From NCBI RefSeq assembly GCF_036417845.1, contig NC_089985.1:26308583-26372582 (forward strand): a DNA stretch of 64,000 nucleotides, written 5' to 3'. Shown here one piece after another: positions 11,601-25,599 of this stretch. Every line of letters starts with the position of its first letter. Positions within the stretch are counted from its first letter, which is position 1. Position numbers and translations under genes: made by a program. The notes under the pieces were generated by a model. It saw only the letters and a list, made by a program, of their open reading frames with translations, was not told the origin of the DNA and searched no databases. This stretch comes from Apteryx mantelli. Taxonomy: Eukaryota > Chordata > Aves > Apterygiformes > Apterygidae.

Positions 11601-14600
11601 GAGCATTCAGAAGGTCTCAAGATCACAGCTCCCTGCAAAGCTCTTATCTATTTAGCCTGTAACCAGTATACACAGAGTGCATACCATCAGAGGGCTGCAC
11701 TGACTACTTGATTAGTTAAATACTTACAAATCTGCTAGAGGTTTGAGTACTTTTCTCAGAAAAACTTTATTAAATTGAGCAAATTCTTCCCTATACCACC
11801 TGACCCATCCCACCCTTAACTGATTCAAACTAATGTCACGGTCATTACACCCCAAGGTATAAACCTGGCCAAACAGCCACCCTTTGCACTGTGTGTGCAC
11901 TTCATTGCATGGGCTGTTTCCCACACAGTGGATGGGAGCAAGTCCTAGCCGAAGAGCCATTAGTGAGAAAGCACGTCATTTAAAATAAGAAAAAAGAGCT
12001 GGTGAAGTTTCTGACTGCAGAGGTTTGCACTATAATCAAACTGCAAATGCTGGGATTTCCTGGTCAACAAACATTTCTTAAAAGGACCCTTCTTAGGAAA
12101 TAATTTTAAAAAGAGAAGTCCCACAACAAAATAAACCCCACAGCCCATTAATTGCATATTTATTTCTGTTTCATTTAGAGTTCCAAAGAGTGCAGTAAAA
12201 ATTAGTTCCTAAAAAATCTGTGCGGTTGCTGCTGTTGGGTTGCCATCAGGCGAGCTCGGCCGCAGAAGCCGAAGGCAACGGCCGTGCCAGCGCCGCGGAT
12301 GCCTGCGTTCCCCATTGCCACGGAAACGCGCCTGGGAGCAGCGTGAGCCAGATAATGGGCTCTGAAATCATCACTCTTTTTATAAAAAAAACTGTTGGGG
12401 CTACATTAGGTAAACATAATAGTAATGATGATAATGTCAGCGCTCATGCGATACAGTCTTTGTTGGTTTTATTTTATAGCTGTGTTGTTTTGCGTCCACA
12501 TTTGTCTCTGAATTTTCTAGCCAAATGCAGCCGTCACGTTTGCGTTGCACGTCTGAGCACAGCGTGGCTGGGGAGGGCAGGGGGGTACACGGCGCCCCGA
12601 CCCAGCTCGGGAGCGAGCATCACTAAAATGACAGGTTTCACTAAGAGGACTGTTTGCTGTCACTAACCAAGCGGATGGACACATCTGACCATTTCTTTTA
12701 TCTCAGCTGTTCTGTTGCGCAACCACTTTCCATTAGTCTAGAAGTTTTTCCCTAATCTAGTGCCATTACAATATATAGTAAAGTTAAATATAATTACGTT
12801 CCACATTAACGTCCTTTTATTTTGCCGTGTTCAGCAATGCCCTGCTTTGCCCTAGTTTCACAGGGTTCTGGAACTGTTTGCCTGCAGCAACACAGTAGCA
12901 CCTCAGTAATCAAGCAATACTGGCAAGGGGAATTATGGTATGCAGATAAGCTTGACCGTGAGAATTAAACTGTATAAAAATTGAAGCATTTAGGGACAAA
13001 CTTTGGCTGCAGTCAAAGGGTGAAATGCAGGGCTGCAAACAAGTAAAATAAGAGCTAGAAGCCATCTTCTCAGCCCATGGTTTTGTGGAAATGTCTTCTA
13101 GACTTACATGGAGATTCCTGGAAACAAAGTCTTCATACATCAGTCTTAACTTGGGCATATTTTAATGGATTGCTGTTTAAATTATTTACCTTTATCAAAT
13201 TAGCAGAAGAGCAGTTTCAAACTCAGAGATTTTGATTTTTACTCTAATCTCAGCTCTTGAGCAACAGTATTAACCTTTAGAAATGATTGATTTTTTTTTA
13301 ATATTGCAATATATTAAGATATGATCTTGAAATGCTTTGAAATTTGAATAGTGTGTAGATTGACATATAGCAAAATGATATATGTGCTTTAATTCCTGGA
13401 AAAATCTGTTCCTCTCAGAGGATCTGCAAACTGCTTACACTGAAATAATGCTGAAGTTAACAATGTGTAGCTACTCTCCAGCTTCATTTTTACACTCATT
13501 GAAAGCTCTCTTTTATTTGCTGATGAGCTGTTTTTTGAGGAGATAAATGTTTTTTCGAGGCTATTTACTTTCAGCACATCTTGCATGAATCCTCTATAGA
13601 GTTAATGACCAAATTCTGTAATCATTTTAATCTATTTCCCCAAATCTGTCTTGTCTCCTTATGGTGCCTAGCAGCATTACTCAGAATTATTCCCAAGTAT
13701 ACACAGAAGGTTCCTGTTACATTTGTTTAAAAAGATGCCCAGACTTTGCCCTTCATACTTAGAAGGAGCTCTGTTGCAGAGATTGGATTTTTGTATTCAG
13801 AGAGGGTGCTGGGAATGAAGGAAGTTATAGCTTTTGTAGTGAAAGCCATTAGGCACGTAGCCAAATTCAGATTTTGTAGTCTTCCTCCAGGCCATGTTTG
13901 TAAGACTCAGGGTTATTTTAATTATGTTGTTTCTTTCAAGTAGATTTTTACAGGAGCAGGATTGCACTGTTTTCCTTCAGTGACTGCTTTTTCCATTCTT
14001 GGAGGCCAAGTAAAAGATTGCTGATGGTTAATTAATTTCTGCAGAGTCTTCTCATACCACTTTCTTATGGTTTTTGTATGTACTCATCTTAGAGTCAGGA
14101 TTGCAATTTCAAGAACTGAGCTGGTGCAGATTGCAGAATAGGGTTCAAGTTCTCTAAGCCACTGTCAATCTAACAAAATCATTTTAGGTACTATTTACAG
14201 GTACTGCCAAAATAACACATTTTTTTGCTGTTCAAGAGACGCTCAGGACTAGAGTAGACAGGGTAAGAATGGTTTTTCGGGGCAAAAGTCAGTATTAGAG
14301 CTCTGGGAAGAGTCTTTCACAGCATTTGTCTATATTTGGAAGGATCTGAAACCTGCATTACCTGCTACTTACTTCCAGAAGTCCTAAATTAGCTCCCAGT
14401 TGTTCAGAGTCAGAATAAAGTCAATGGTAAATCTTCCACTGACTTCAAAGAAGCAAAGTTTTGTCATTTAGAGGAAAAATACTGTTAAGAATAATGATGC
14501 AATATAAACACTTCTGCTACAAATGCAGAATGTAAGTAACACTCTTTTATAGCATTTATTTAAATCCCCAGGCACTGGTGGAAAATACGTCTCCAAATAA

Positions 14601-17600
14601 CCTAAATAGTTTGGCACATTAAACTCTCAGCCTTTACAAATATTGGTACTGTTTCAAAGAATGCATTTTTAAGTGAGCAGTAAAAAGCAATTAGGCATGT
14701 AATTGTTGTTTTAGAGACTTAATCCATTTCCCACAGCAGTCAGTGGGAGTCTTTACATTTACTTCAACGGGGACTGACTTGGGACTTTACACATTTACAG
14801 CTCTATCCTCTGAAGACAGGGAGGGAAAAAGAAGGGCAGCAAATCTGTGCAAAATCAGAATTCAGAATTTCATAAGTCCGTATAAAATTTGTGAAATCCT
14901 AGACCTTTATAAAATATACACACAACATTTGAGATAGCAGAAATCTTTCATTAGGCAGAAAGCATCTACTAACCACAGCAGAAGGAGATTTTTTTCCCCC
15001 CATGTTATGCCTATTTTGTCACTTGACAGCCATATAATTAAATTCAGGGGCAGTAAACTTATCTGAACTTCTGAAAGAAGTTCACTCAATTTCTCTCTGC
15101 CACATGTCATGACACACAATTTTAATCCAGTGTATGTCTGTGGCTGACAAGTAGCACAAACTTTGTCTTTAAGGCAATGTATAAACTTTTAACTGGTTAA
15201 ACTCCATAGAACTTGCATTAGCTTCAGACCAGACGAACTCTATCCTATTAGGCAGATGGAAAGTTTTGATATATATTTTCTGATCTTACTTTGACTGAAA
15301 ATAATATCCGGATTTAGTTTTTAAGGTGGAAATTGGAAAGATAAAACCATTCAGGGCATTCACAATTACTTGTGAGACTCATGGATGGTGTATCAAAATC
15401 TGCACTGCAGAGATCTGGGTCCAGGATTATAAGTATTTAGTTTTCCCTTTGGTTGACCTGCAAATATATAATGAATGTGAAGATGTACAATGAAAAACCA
15501 AGTGTCCTGCATGAATCTTTAAACTTTGAAGTGGATTTGATAAGTATACCTGAGTGGAAAATAATTTATGCTTTATAGTAGATCTGCTTAGTGTAATTTT
15601 ATTGCATTTTTTCCTAAGGTATAGCAGCATCTAGTTTACAGCATTTTGTTTCCTGCAGAAATGAGACTGTAGCAGAGGCCTTTGTCATTACCAAGTCAGG
15701 GTTAGGTTCATTGCTTTAGATGAAATCGAAATAGAATGGCAGAAGATGGATTTAAATGAGCCATTTGGAGGCCTGCTGGTGTAAGCACACCCTTTCTTTT
15801 ACCTTGTTTTTTACTGTGTTCTTCACAGTAGGGGTTGATTAGCCAGAAAAAGGAGGCAGTGCAGGATCATTCTTCCAAGGGGAATTCATGCTGTCCTAGC
15901 AATGTGGAAGGGGTGGGGATGGATGTTAAGCTGATCAGCCTGTTGTGAATAGAAGCTCTCTGTGCACAATGTAGAGGTGAGACTCTAAAACCAGATGTGA
16001 AACACCATATTCTCCTCTTAAAAGTTACATTTAGACTAAGAAGAAATAGTATAAAGATACATAATCCAATGATATGCCCATAACACAAGTGCTGGATTAA
16101 GGAGCCAGGATGCAACTCATTTCAGTGGCATAGCAAAAATAAGTTTCCATGGGCTTATAGCAGCCAAAGTAGTACTTCTGCTGGCTTACAAAACAGCCCA
16201 CAGATCCTGCTCTAGACAGGCAGAGAAACAAACAGAACATAGCCGTAAAGATGTATTACAGTTTGTCTAACCTCATCACAAGAACAGGGCCCTTAGATCA
16301 AATGTCTTTGCACCAGGGCTGACTCTGCCCTTCCTACAATTACTTTTGGCCAAGTGAAATAAGGCCTCAGAGAATTAACCTTTTAATTATTGGACCTTAG
16401 AAAATGTACTTTATTCTTTTCACTGAGCTACAAATAAACACCATTTTCAAGGAAAAGTATTATTTCCCACTGCCCAAAAGTGATAAAGTAGAGAACCAAT
16501 GTCACGACTATGAGGTGCAGAGCTGACCACAGTTTTTCTGTGAAACCCTGGGGAATGGGTGCTTTGAATTTTGCTAACTGACCACTGGATGCCACTATTG
16601 TTCCACTGAAATAAAGCTCTGTGTTATCTTCTGACTGGCTTAGCCCTAAAGAGAGGAGTTTAAATAGCACCAGCATGTGCAATGTTCTGCAGAAAGAGCT
16701 TAGATTGAAAATTATTAATGTTTTTTACTGTGCTTAGACATTTGACTTTCCTACCTGCTCACAGCCCCTTCTCACTAGGTATCACAGCACCAGTCTCTCC
16801 CTTTGAAGGCCTTGGCAGGCTACCCCCTTCTTTTGACTCAAGAGAAGCAGTTTCAAATCCACATTATGGTCATGCAGGACACTTTGCTGTTATTTAGGAA
16901 AAGAGGAATCACAAAATTTGAAGAGATCAACGAACTAACATTAGCCCCCAACAAACTGGGGACCGAAACTGGGAACAGAGGTCCCCAGCTGAGAGCTGAT
17001 GAGAGGCCACAGCACAGTTCAGAGCCTCTTTTGGCAGTACAGTAAGCTTGGAGTTGCATGTAAGAGATACCTTAATACTGGCAGAAAACAATGTTGGAAA
17101 AAATGCAGAATTTTCTTTAAATGAGTGGGGTTTTTTGCTAGCTTGCTTTTTAAAGCCTTTTGTTGTTTTTAACATTTAAAATGGATGTATGTGTTTGAAA
17201 CCAGGTTAATTCTCCCTGTCTCTGCAGAATCATTCCATCACGGGACACAGATCCTTGTATTTCTCACCAGCCAGAGGGCTGTGTGACTCCTCAAGATCTA
17301 TGACGTCTCCAAGCCCGCAGGAAAATACTGCAGCTCTCAGGACATGGTACAGTGCTGAGATATTCCTAGGGTGTCACTGTGCCTCTGCAGTCCTCTGCCT
17401 GGAAGGGAAGGGCTTTTCTTTCATCTTCATGATAAATCACAGGAGTGTAGTGCAGCCCAATAAGCTTCTGCTCACTTGCACTCTCTGATGCTGGATCTGT
17501 GTAAATATAATTTCACACTGCTGCTTTCTGCAGTCAAATTCCTACTCAGAGCTGGTGCAGAGTCCTGCTCTAGTAGTAAAAAGCACAAGCAGAGATGCTG

Positions 17601-20600
17601 CTTGAGACGCTCTCTGCTCCCAGGTTTACTCAGGAATTCTCCAACGCGAGCTCTCTGTGCAGCCACACCTTTCATCCCTAGCTGCCTGCGCCGTGCTGCC
17701 ATGCTGGTTTATCCCTTTCCTAGAGACAGCTCTCCCAACAGTGTTGTCAAAAAGGGATAAATGTTCCCCTCTCAGCTTCTCTAGTTGATATTCCAAAGGC
17801 AGTCACCTCTGGCAAGGGATGAAAATGACAACTGCGGGTGGTAATATCTTAAATCCCCTGCTCTAAAACTTTGCACAAAATCAGATAATTACATTACACG
17901 CTGACATCGAACTGTAGCACTCTAAAAATAAGTTTTTCCCTTTCCTATTGAGGGCATAAAAGGGAAATACAAGGTTTTATTCTTCTCTTATGAAATGCAT
18001 ACATGTCTATTTCTTCCTTCTTCTATTGGCAATTTCACAAAAAAAAAAAATTACTGGATGTTTGAAATTAAAATCAACATTGCTTTATCCTAGCTGAGGG
18101 GTCTCTAACCTCATTTTATAACTGCTTTCCAAAATCCAGGAAGTGTACCTTAATCACCAAGGAAAGGTGGCTGTGTCATTTATGGGAATACAGAGACAAA
18201 AATGACAGTATAATTTCTGATAGAGACTAAGAGAAATCTTGTCCAATGGCTCATATTTTCCCCTTTGCAATTTTCAGTAGTTTCAGTGATTTCACTTTGA
18301 CAACAAATGTTTTCTACCATGTTTGCTGATATAATTTCTCTGCAAAAAACAACCTTTTCTTTTTTACTGTGGGTTCCTTTTATGCTCAACAAAAGACTTT
18401 CAAAAAGATTTATTTGGCTTATAAACTCATGCTAGCTCAGGCTATACTTGAGTGCTGTGACACGAAGCACCTCTCTCGGGAGAGGCACCATTTGAAACTA
18501 GTTGCAGCTGAGAATGCTTTAAAAACAGGAGTATCAGCTGTGTTCACAGTGGATTACTGCAGTTTAAATGCTTTGTGAGCTAGTCACAGATCAGCTAAGC
18601 AGGCACTGGATTGAAATCAGTATGTTATGGTGTTTTTCTGACATTTAGTATTGCTTTGTGGGTCTCACATTGTACTGTAGTAAAATATGTTTCTAGAAAT
18701 TTTGTTTTCCTAAATCTCTTTTCCTATATGGTTAAGAGTGGCACTAGGTAAAACCTTTAATTCTTCTCTTCTGATACTTGTATAATTCTCTTTACATCCA
18801 AGAAATGATGCTGCAGTAAATTTTCTTATGGAAACAGAACATTCATACTCATGTGCTGCTACTGGTGGCAGCTTCATTCCTGATAATTACTAGTTCTATG
18901 CTGCTCCATAGGGGTGAAAAATGAATGGTAAACTCATGTGAAAGAGTCAGGGTATATTTCTATTGATATTTATTTTTTTAAAGTATGTAGCCTTCATAAT
19001 CTGAAATTGGAGCCAAGAAAATAAATTTCAGCTCTTGGCTGTAGAATGGACTCCCTTGAAAACACCCTTAATACTCTGGTGCCTCAGTTCCAATATGCTT
19101 AAAATTATCTTAACGCTCTTACTCCTTTTTTATTTGATAACCCATCAGACTTTGGGGTTCTGTATGTTATTTTGGGAGCTGGACAAGGAGGAGAAGGCAA
19201 ATAATTAGCGAAAAGTCAGGTATTTTTTTGACACAACTTGTTTATTTGCTGACAATACATGAAGTCTTGTTTTCATGACCGTGGGAAGAGTCAGATAAAC
19301 CAGGGGCTGTTTCTGTGGGTACCGCACCTATGCTCTTCATACACCACTTTCCCCTGAACTGCTACTTTGCTGCTTTTTGCAGGCTGTGTGGGAGCTTCTC
19401 TTCCTTTCCTTGATGCTGCTTTTTGCTCTTCCTCTTTACAAACATATGCTTTCCCAAAACACTATCAAGTAAAGTGGTTTTTTTGAAACAAAGATCCTCA
19501 TCCCAAATTACGAGTATTTCTGAACAGCCTTAGTGTTTGGTAATGACATTTGCTTAACTATCTCAGCAGCTATCCTAATGAAGGGGAGCAGTTAAATGTG
19601 CCAGTGACACTTAGTCCAGCCTATAGTGATATTTCATGAGCGTCAAGAGGTTGAAAAAATGTTTGTAAAGCTTTTTCAGATGGAGATTGAAGCAGAAATG
19701 CAAAATATTGCACATATCCTCTGAGGATGGTGTATGTGTAGGACAGGAAAGGGTGGGAAGAAGAGCAACTGTTTCATGGCACAAGTTGCTATAGCTACTA
19801 GGACCAAGATTTTTCATGAAATATCTCTGCATCATTGAAACCCTTCAATAAGTTGAATTCAATGACACTGTGCTGCTCCCTACCTCATGGGAGTAGTCCC
19901 TTGAACTAGAAATAGTCTAAAAGATTTCAGAAGTGAGCCTGAGTAGCTGCAGGCATTGCAGTCAGCTGATGTTTTATCCTCCTCCAAAGGACTTTGGGAT
20001 AAATCCAATAAAAGGCTTTGGTGACTGCAAGCAAGGTGGTACCTCAGCTAAACTAGTGCCTGGTTCCCAGAATGGAAAACAGAAGTCAGGTGCCAATGGT
20101 GCCCATATACATGTATGAAGATAGTTAGATGAGGTGGATATCTGCTACATTTGTTCATAGATTTACCTGAAGTGTCATTGAATAGAAACTAGCAGTAAAG
20201 CTGCAGAGACAGAAATTTGAGACTGTAGTTATATGAAAGGGATAAGCATCTCATTGCCGCCAAAACTGGGAGGTCCTGTTCCTCTCCTTATCTTTGTTTT
20301 CACTCTCTCCTCCCCTTGGATTACCTTGTACTGGCTCTAGCATATATTGGACCCTCTGTCAGCCAATTCATTTGCTAAGCTGTTGGAAAACTAGCCCTTC
20401 TCCCCCCAAAATAGAATTTTTCTGTAGAATTAGCGAGGTGAACTGATTCAGCTTAGGATCCAACAAAAACCAGGGCTAGCGCAAAAGCAGAACAGTGTAG
20501 GCAAGTTCGGGGAGAGGGTATCTTGCCACTCACCCTGAGGTGCTCTTGTTCAGCATTGCAGGTTGTAGTTTCTTTGCTGCAGAGTTGGTATCTCTCTTGT

Positions 20601-23580
20601 GTTCTGTCTTCCTGGATCCCTGATGCTTAGTTTGCTTTCTGCACTGTGGCCCAGCTTCAGCACAAGGCTTGGGAGGACGCTCGGATCAGGCAGCAACACC
20701 ATCTCATCCTGTGGATATTTTTGTGTATGTTGGTGTGTGCTAAATTGGTCAAACCCCTGGGGAGGGAGGTTAGGCACCTTTTTATCTACTTTTTATAATC
20801 TAACAGAGATTAGCTGAAATATTGCAGTCCACATGCAGGAGCAGAGGGAACTTTCCAACAAAATTTGAATGACTTTCAGATACTGGGTCAAGTGACTGTC
20901 ACACAGTGGGGCAGGAGGAGAGAGGAGGGACTGGATCACACTGGTGGACGTAAGTGTGTAAAACCCACTTAAATCCTGCTGTGGGTGTCTGCATCCTTGG
21001 AGATGGCTGTGAGCACTGACCCTCCAGCGGGCCCTGCACAGGCAGACATATCTGCTAAAGCTTGTTGCGTGACTGGAGCTTTTAATATGTAAGATGGCAC
21101 CAAGAACAGAACTTAATACACTTACCAATGCATAGCACAACCCATAGGCTGGTTTATGAGGTTATTTCTATGCATCTCCATAAAAAAGACCTAAAAGCCC
21201 TATGAGTTTGGCTTTGTTGAGATGTACAGTTCTTAAATTAAGAAACAATAAAGGAGTTGCAGACTGCCACTAGCCTATTGCTTAACAGGATCAGACATTT
21301 TAATGAGCTTCTGCTAGTCAATGGTTCATCAGCTCTGCTGATTCATAATGAAGCAGGACACCGCTATAGAAACCACCCCAGCAAACAGCATTTTTGAATG
21401 TACTTAAGAAGATGGTTTGAATTGAAATGCAAACAAACTGTGGATCAGTCCATCTCTTTGTGTATTGTAGGACCGTCCTCGCCCCCTTGTCCATGTTACA
21501 GTTTAATCCAGCTTGGATTTGAGTTTGTAGAGGTACTTTTTTATTCCACTTCCCAAAGCAACCAGTTTCCCCTGGTTATAGTTTTCCCATTATAATTCTT
21601 AATCCCACTTTTTAGCAAAGGATTGCAAAGAAGAAAAGATAAACACATTTTCTGAACTTCTCTAATAATTTATTGTATAAACTATGTTTACAAAAGAAAT
21701 GGGACTAAGAATTTCAAGGATAATGGTCTATATCACAGAGAAAAAAAGCTATGAGATTAAAAAAAGGCTTTTTTTAAACAGCTAAATTATAAAGCAAAAT
21801 AAAGTGAGTCTGCAAATAATTCCATTTATTTACCTTTGTTTGTTCATGCAATCACAAGTAAATAAATTGCAAGTATGAAAAAAAGCTATTTAAGGAGTTG
21901 TACTCTTAAAACTTGGGTTACTGTAAAAAACCTGGCATCCATTATGGGATATGCATGATCAAGTTACTCAAGAGAGCACAATAAATACTTGATGTTGCCC
22001 TCTACTGTATCCTGTGAAAACCAAAATTTCCAATAGGACCACTCTTTCTCCTCAGCAAACTCCTATGTATATCCAATCTTGGTATGAACCAGTTTTAAAA
22101 AGTGTATTTTAATTGTTCTCACTGTGGACAGAATTAGTGCATCATATACAAGTGAGTGTGTTGGGCTACAATTTCTCATAAGGTAGAATTTGCTCTGACT
22201 CTCTTGCCTGAAAGCATCCCTCAAAGACTTCTTTTCTGGATGGCCCTTTAAAAAAAATAAAAAATAAATAAATCAACCCATGATGCACAGCAAAGTGCTT
22301 GGGGAGTTCTCTTTTGAATAACATCAGCTTCAGGAACAGCTGCTAAGATCAAATGGACAAAGAGAATTGAGCACCACCCACCCCAAGTATTATCTTTTAA
22401 AGCTACAGGAGCTTAATCCTTCCCATGAACAAAGTCTGCTGTCCCACTTGTCATTACCACTAACATACATATATTCTGTGTAAGCCTGCTTCATCATAAG
22501 AATACACCTGTAGCAAAGCTACTCTGCAGTATAATAGTTCAAAGTGTCTGCAATCAACCCAAGTCATGAAATATTTCTTTTGCATTGTTAAGAATTATTT
22601 CCTATGGCCTAAATAACTCTAAAAAGAATGTGTTACTAAAAACCACATAGGTACTAAAAGCCAAAATAATAATCAGTATTTCTGCAAGCCTCAGGAGTGT
22701 GCTACATACACAGCAAGAACCAGTCAGTTTACCAGCCCTATATAATTCTTTTTCATCTCCCTGGAGGAAGCCTTACTTCCAGTCCTGATGACAAGTATAT
22801 TTCATGCATAGTAGTTAAATTTTGGTGAAAATTTTATAAGGCTGGTTTTGACCTTATTCAGTGTTTTTCCATTCTCAAGATCTTTGAAAACAATACAATG
22901 TTGAATGAAAAAGAATCCAGAAGGAGAACAAACAGTGCACAAGAGATGTGATGAGGTTTAATGCAGCTATGTTTGTGGCAGGGAAACCTACGGGATGTGT
23001 TTGCTTTGGGGATTCCATCCCTTGTGCCATGTCACAGAGCATCACTCTGTCCACTGTGCGCACCTCTTGATGAAAAGCCAATATGCTCCACTACCACCTT
23101 CTTGCACTGAAAGCAGAAAAATAGTATTTGCCACCTTGGGTGAGTAAATCTGAATTTATAAAAATGTATAGAACTATATAATCTATTAAAAAGAGTTATC
23201 TATGTCCCAATTTGTGCTATTTCTCTTTGATGGTAGCTTTCCAGTCCTAACAGCCATTCTGTCTACTGTATATTAAGCTGCCTTTTTTCTGTCAATATTC
23301 AATTTGTATTTCTTGGTCTGGGCTATAATGCCCTTGCTTTTCACAAATTGATAAAAATAATTCTCAATCTCTGCCCTTTGCTTTTTTTAGATGTTTGTGA
23401 TTATTTGCACTGAGTTCTTCAATGTAACAGCTAAATGTAAAGAGAATATTGAACTATAAATGTAAGTTTACAGAGAATGGAGCTATTCCTTGAAGACTCA
23501 GGAGTCACTAGAAATTAAAATATTTGCTGTATTAAAATATTATTTTATTCAGTTGAACCTGTTCTGATCACCTTATCTTT
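8650..23580. other. Large intergenic stretch, no gene seen
   Basis: About 15 kb with no coding exon that I can support. Composition varies: moderately GC-rich at about 8.9-9.7 kb and 10.5-11.2 kb, AT-rich from 11.7 to 23.5 kb. Open frames of 60-115 codons occur on both strands but show no family motifs, paired splice signals or codon bias. Conserved non-coding enhancers may be present but cannot be recognised from one sequence. Confidence 0.4.
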
Positions 23581-23586
23581 AAAAAC

Positions 23587-23626
23587 AAAAACAGAATTAA
23601 GGTCATAAAAACAGAATTAAGGCCAT
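23587..23626. repeat. 20-bp tandem duplication (2 copies)
   Basis: Two adjacent 20-base units beginning AAAAACAGAATTAAGG (23587-23606 and 23607-23626) differ by one T/C change near the end. A simple local duplication. Confidence 0.9.
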
Positions 23627-24843
23627 AATTTTGAAAATTATTGTTAATTAACCTGGAAAGAAATCAGGGTGAAAATTTCATGTTACAAAGGGCAAAATAG
23701 AAACTGATTACGTCTCTCTGTACCAAAATATGAGAACAAAGAGACATGAGGTGAAATGAGACAACAGCAAACTTGTACCAACACACAAAACTGAGAATTA
23801 AATATTACAGGTATACATATGCATGACTCGCAGAATTTAATGTGCTTGGTTGGGAAAATGGTAGGAATCTGGAAAAATCAGTGAGGATGCCACTGAGTCA
23901 GTAAAGGCCGTAGTCTTGCAAACACAGGGAATGAAGGCAATCACATCTTATGTAGCATGGCTATTCCATTAATTTTACTGACCTCTACTGGGTAATTTCA
24001 TTAAGATTCCCAAGTCCTCGGTGAGGTACACTGGATAATGCAACTGCTGCTCCCTGGGCAGGGGGCCAGCTGGGGGGTTGTGGTGGTGCTCGATGTCCTC
24101 CCGGACAGGGAGGGGACACATATGTGATATCTCCCCCAGGAGAGGTTGCGGTGGCGCCTGGACAAACCTTACTCTCCATGAGTGCCAGGAATTCCTGCTG
24201 GAAGCGAATGGCTGTAGCTGGGAATGCCGTTGCTTCAGCCAGCACTGAACAACGGACAAGACTAACTACGAAGTTTCCTAACTTCTTTAGGAGTATCTTG
24301 TTATAGACATCTGAGTTTAGACTAGCGGAGTAACAGTATGATACAGGGAAGTGCTTCCCATGTTTTTGTGTACAGCTGCTCAAATAGCCTGAATAGCGCT
24401 GAATAGTATGTGGGAAAGAAAGGCAGCACCATATTGCTGTAGTCAAAGGCAGCGGTTAATTTTTATGACAGATTTTTCAGAACTGGTGACCGCTCTATCC
24501 TCTGGCGAGACGAGGTTAGTCCGGGCCCCGCACGGGTGAGGAGCCAAGCGCGGGGCCCCGCAGCCCCACCAAGGGCCCCTTCCTCTCCCTCGCGCGGCCG
24601 CCCTCGGCCCCCGCCTCGCACCGCCCCGACCTGCCCCCGCCCGCCGCGCCTGCCAACAGGTGCCGAGAGCGGCGCAGGCTGCGCGGGGCCCCCAGCGCCC
24701 TCCGGCCGTGGCTCTGCCCCGCGGCCCCTCGCCGCTCGCACCGGCGGCCCCCGCCATGTCGCCGCCGGGGCCCCCGGGGAGGGTGGGGGGGCAGGAGCAG
24801 GTGTCCGCCCGGCCCGCCAGGGCGGCGCAGGCCCCTGTTGAAG

Positions 24844-24856
24844 GTCTCCTAGCAAC
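24844..24856 (+). promoter_or_regulatory. Near-consensus RFX X-box
   Basis: GTCTCCTAGCAAC fits the X-box pattern GTNRCCNRGYAAC at 12 of 13 positions (T where R is expected at position 4). RFX factors drive ciliary and centrosomal genes, and SSX2IP is a centriolar-satellite protein, so a site just upstream of a CCAAT box makes functional sense. Binding is inferred. Confidence 0.55.
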
Positions 24857-24863
24857 TGCTCGG

Positions 24864-24868
24864 CCAAT
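24864..24868 (+). promoter_or_regulatory. CCAAT box (NF-Y type)
   Basis: GGCCAATGGG lies 7 bases after the X-box, and the core CCAAT with these flanks is a good NF-Y site. Confidence 0.55.
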
Positions 24869-24879
24869 GGGAGCGGCGC

Positions 24880-24901
24880 TGGGGCGGGGGGGGCGGGGGG
24901 G
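24880..24901 (+). promoter_or_regulatory. GC-box cluster, G-rich
   Basis: Overlapping GGGGCGGGG-type Sp1/KLF sites within about 20 almost pure G bases. The spacing of the G-runs could also form a G-quadruplex. Confidence 0.5.
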
Positions 24902-24929
24902 TTAACCCTGCGGGGCCTGGCGAAGGGTC

Positions 24930-25069
24930 GGAGCGGCGGCGCCGGCAGCTGCGGGGCGCGGAGCGGAGCTCGCTCGCTCGCTCGCTCGCTCGCTCAGGAA
25001 CCGGCTCCTTCCCTCGCTCCTTCCCTTCCCTTCCTTCCCTCCCCGCTGCAGCCGGTGGTGCTACGCGGG
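24930..25069 (+). other. SSX2IP: Probable non-coding first exon of SSX2IP
   Basis: Inferred first exon ending at 25069 before the consensus donor GTGAGT (25070). The 5' end is only approximate, placed some 40-60 bases after the CCAAT and GC boxes. It contains the GCTC repeat and a pyrimidine-rich CTTCC stretch. No transcript evidence is available, and another donor (GTGAGA at 25597) could define a longer or alternative exon. Confidence 0.35.
24968..24995. repeat. (GCTC)7 microsatellite
   Basis: Seven perfect tandem GCTC units in the presumed 5'UTR/promoter, followed at 25007-25044 by an imperfect CTTCC-rich run. Such promoter microsatellites are often length-polymorphic. Confidence 0.95.
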
Positions 25070-25599
25070 GTGAGTGCGCGGGGCGGCTGCTCCCCCTGCC
25101 CCTCCTCACCGGCGGGGCCGGAGCTCCTGCGGAGAGCCCGCGGGGGGGGCGCCCGCTCCTGTGAGGCGCGGCGGTAACGGGCGCTCTGCGGGCGTTGGTG
25201 AGGCGCGCGCGGGGCGGGGGTGGGGAAGCGGCGCATCGCGGAGGCAGCGGCGCGGCGCGCGCGGGAGCGCAGCGTGGGGCCGCTGGGGGAAGCGGCGTTG
25301 CCGCGGCCTGGGCTCCCCGCGGGACGCGCCGCGGGAGCGGGTGCGGCGCGGTGCGGCGCTGCCGGGGGCAGCGTTTTGGCGGCGCTGCGGGAGCCTCTCT
25401 GGCCGCGGAGCGCTGTGATGTGGCGGATCTTGACAGGTGCCCCTTCTTGTCAGACTCCGGCTAATCCGCAGGGACGAGGGAGGGCCAGATTAGCGGGTCC
25501 GCCTGCGGTTTGCGCTGGGCCGCCTGGCCCCCCCGTTGTCAGGCCCAGCATTTTGTTGATCTCTGTAAGGCTACAAGCAGCAGACACTCGAAGAGGTGA

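Noticed and set aside
1-24440. LPAR3 exons expected by synteny
   Set aside because: No transmembrane-segment ORF or C-tail exon of that receptor is present on either strand, so the gene is presumably left of the window.
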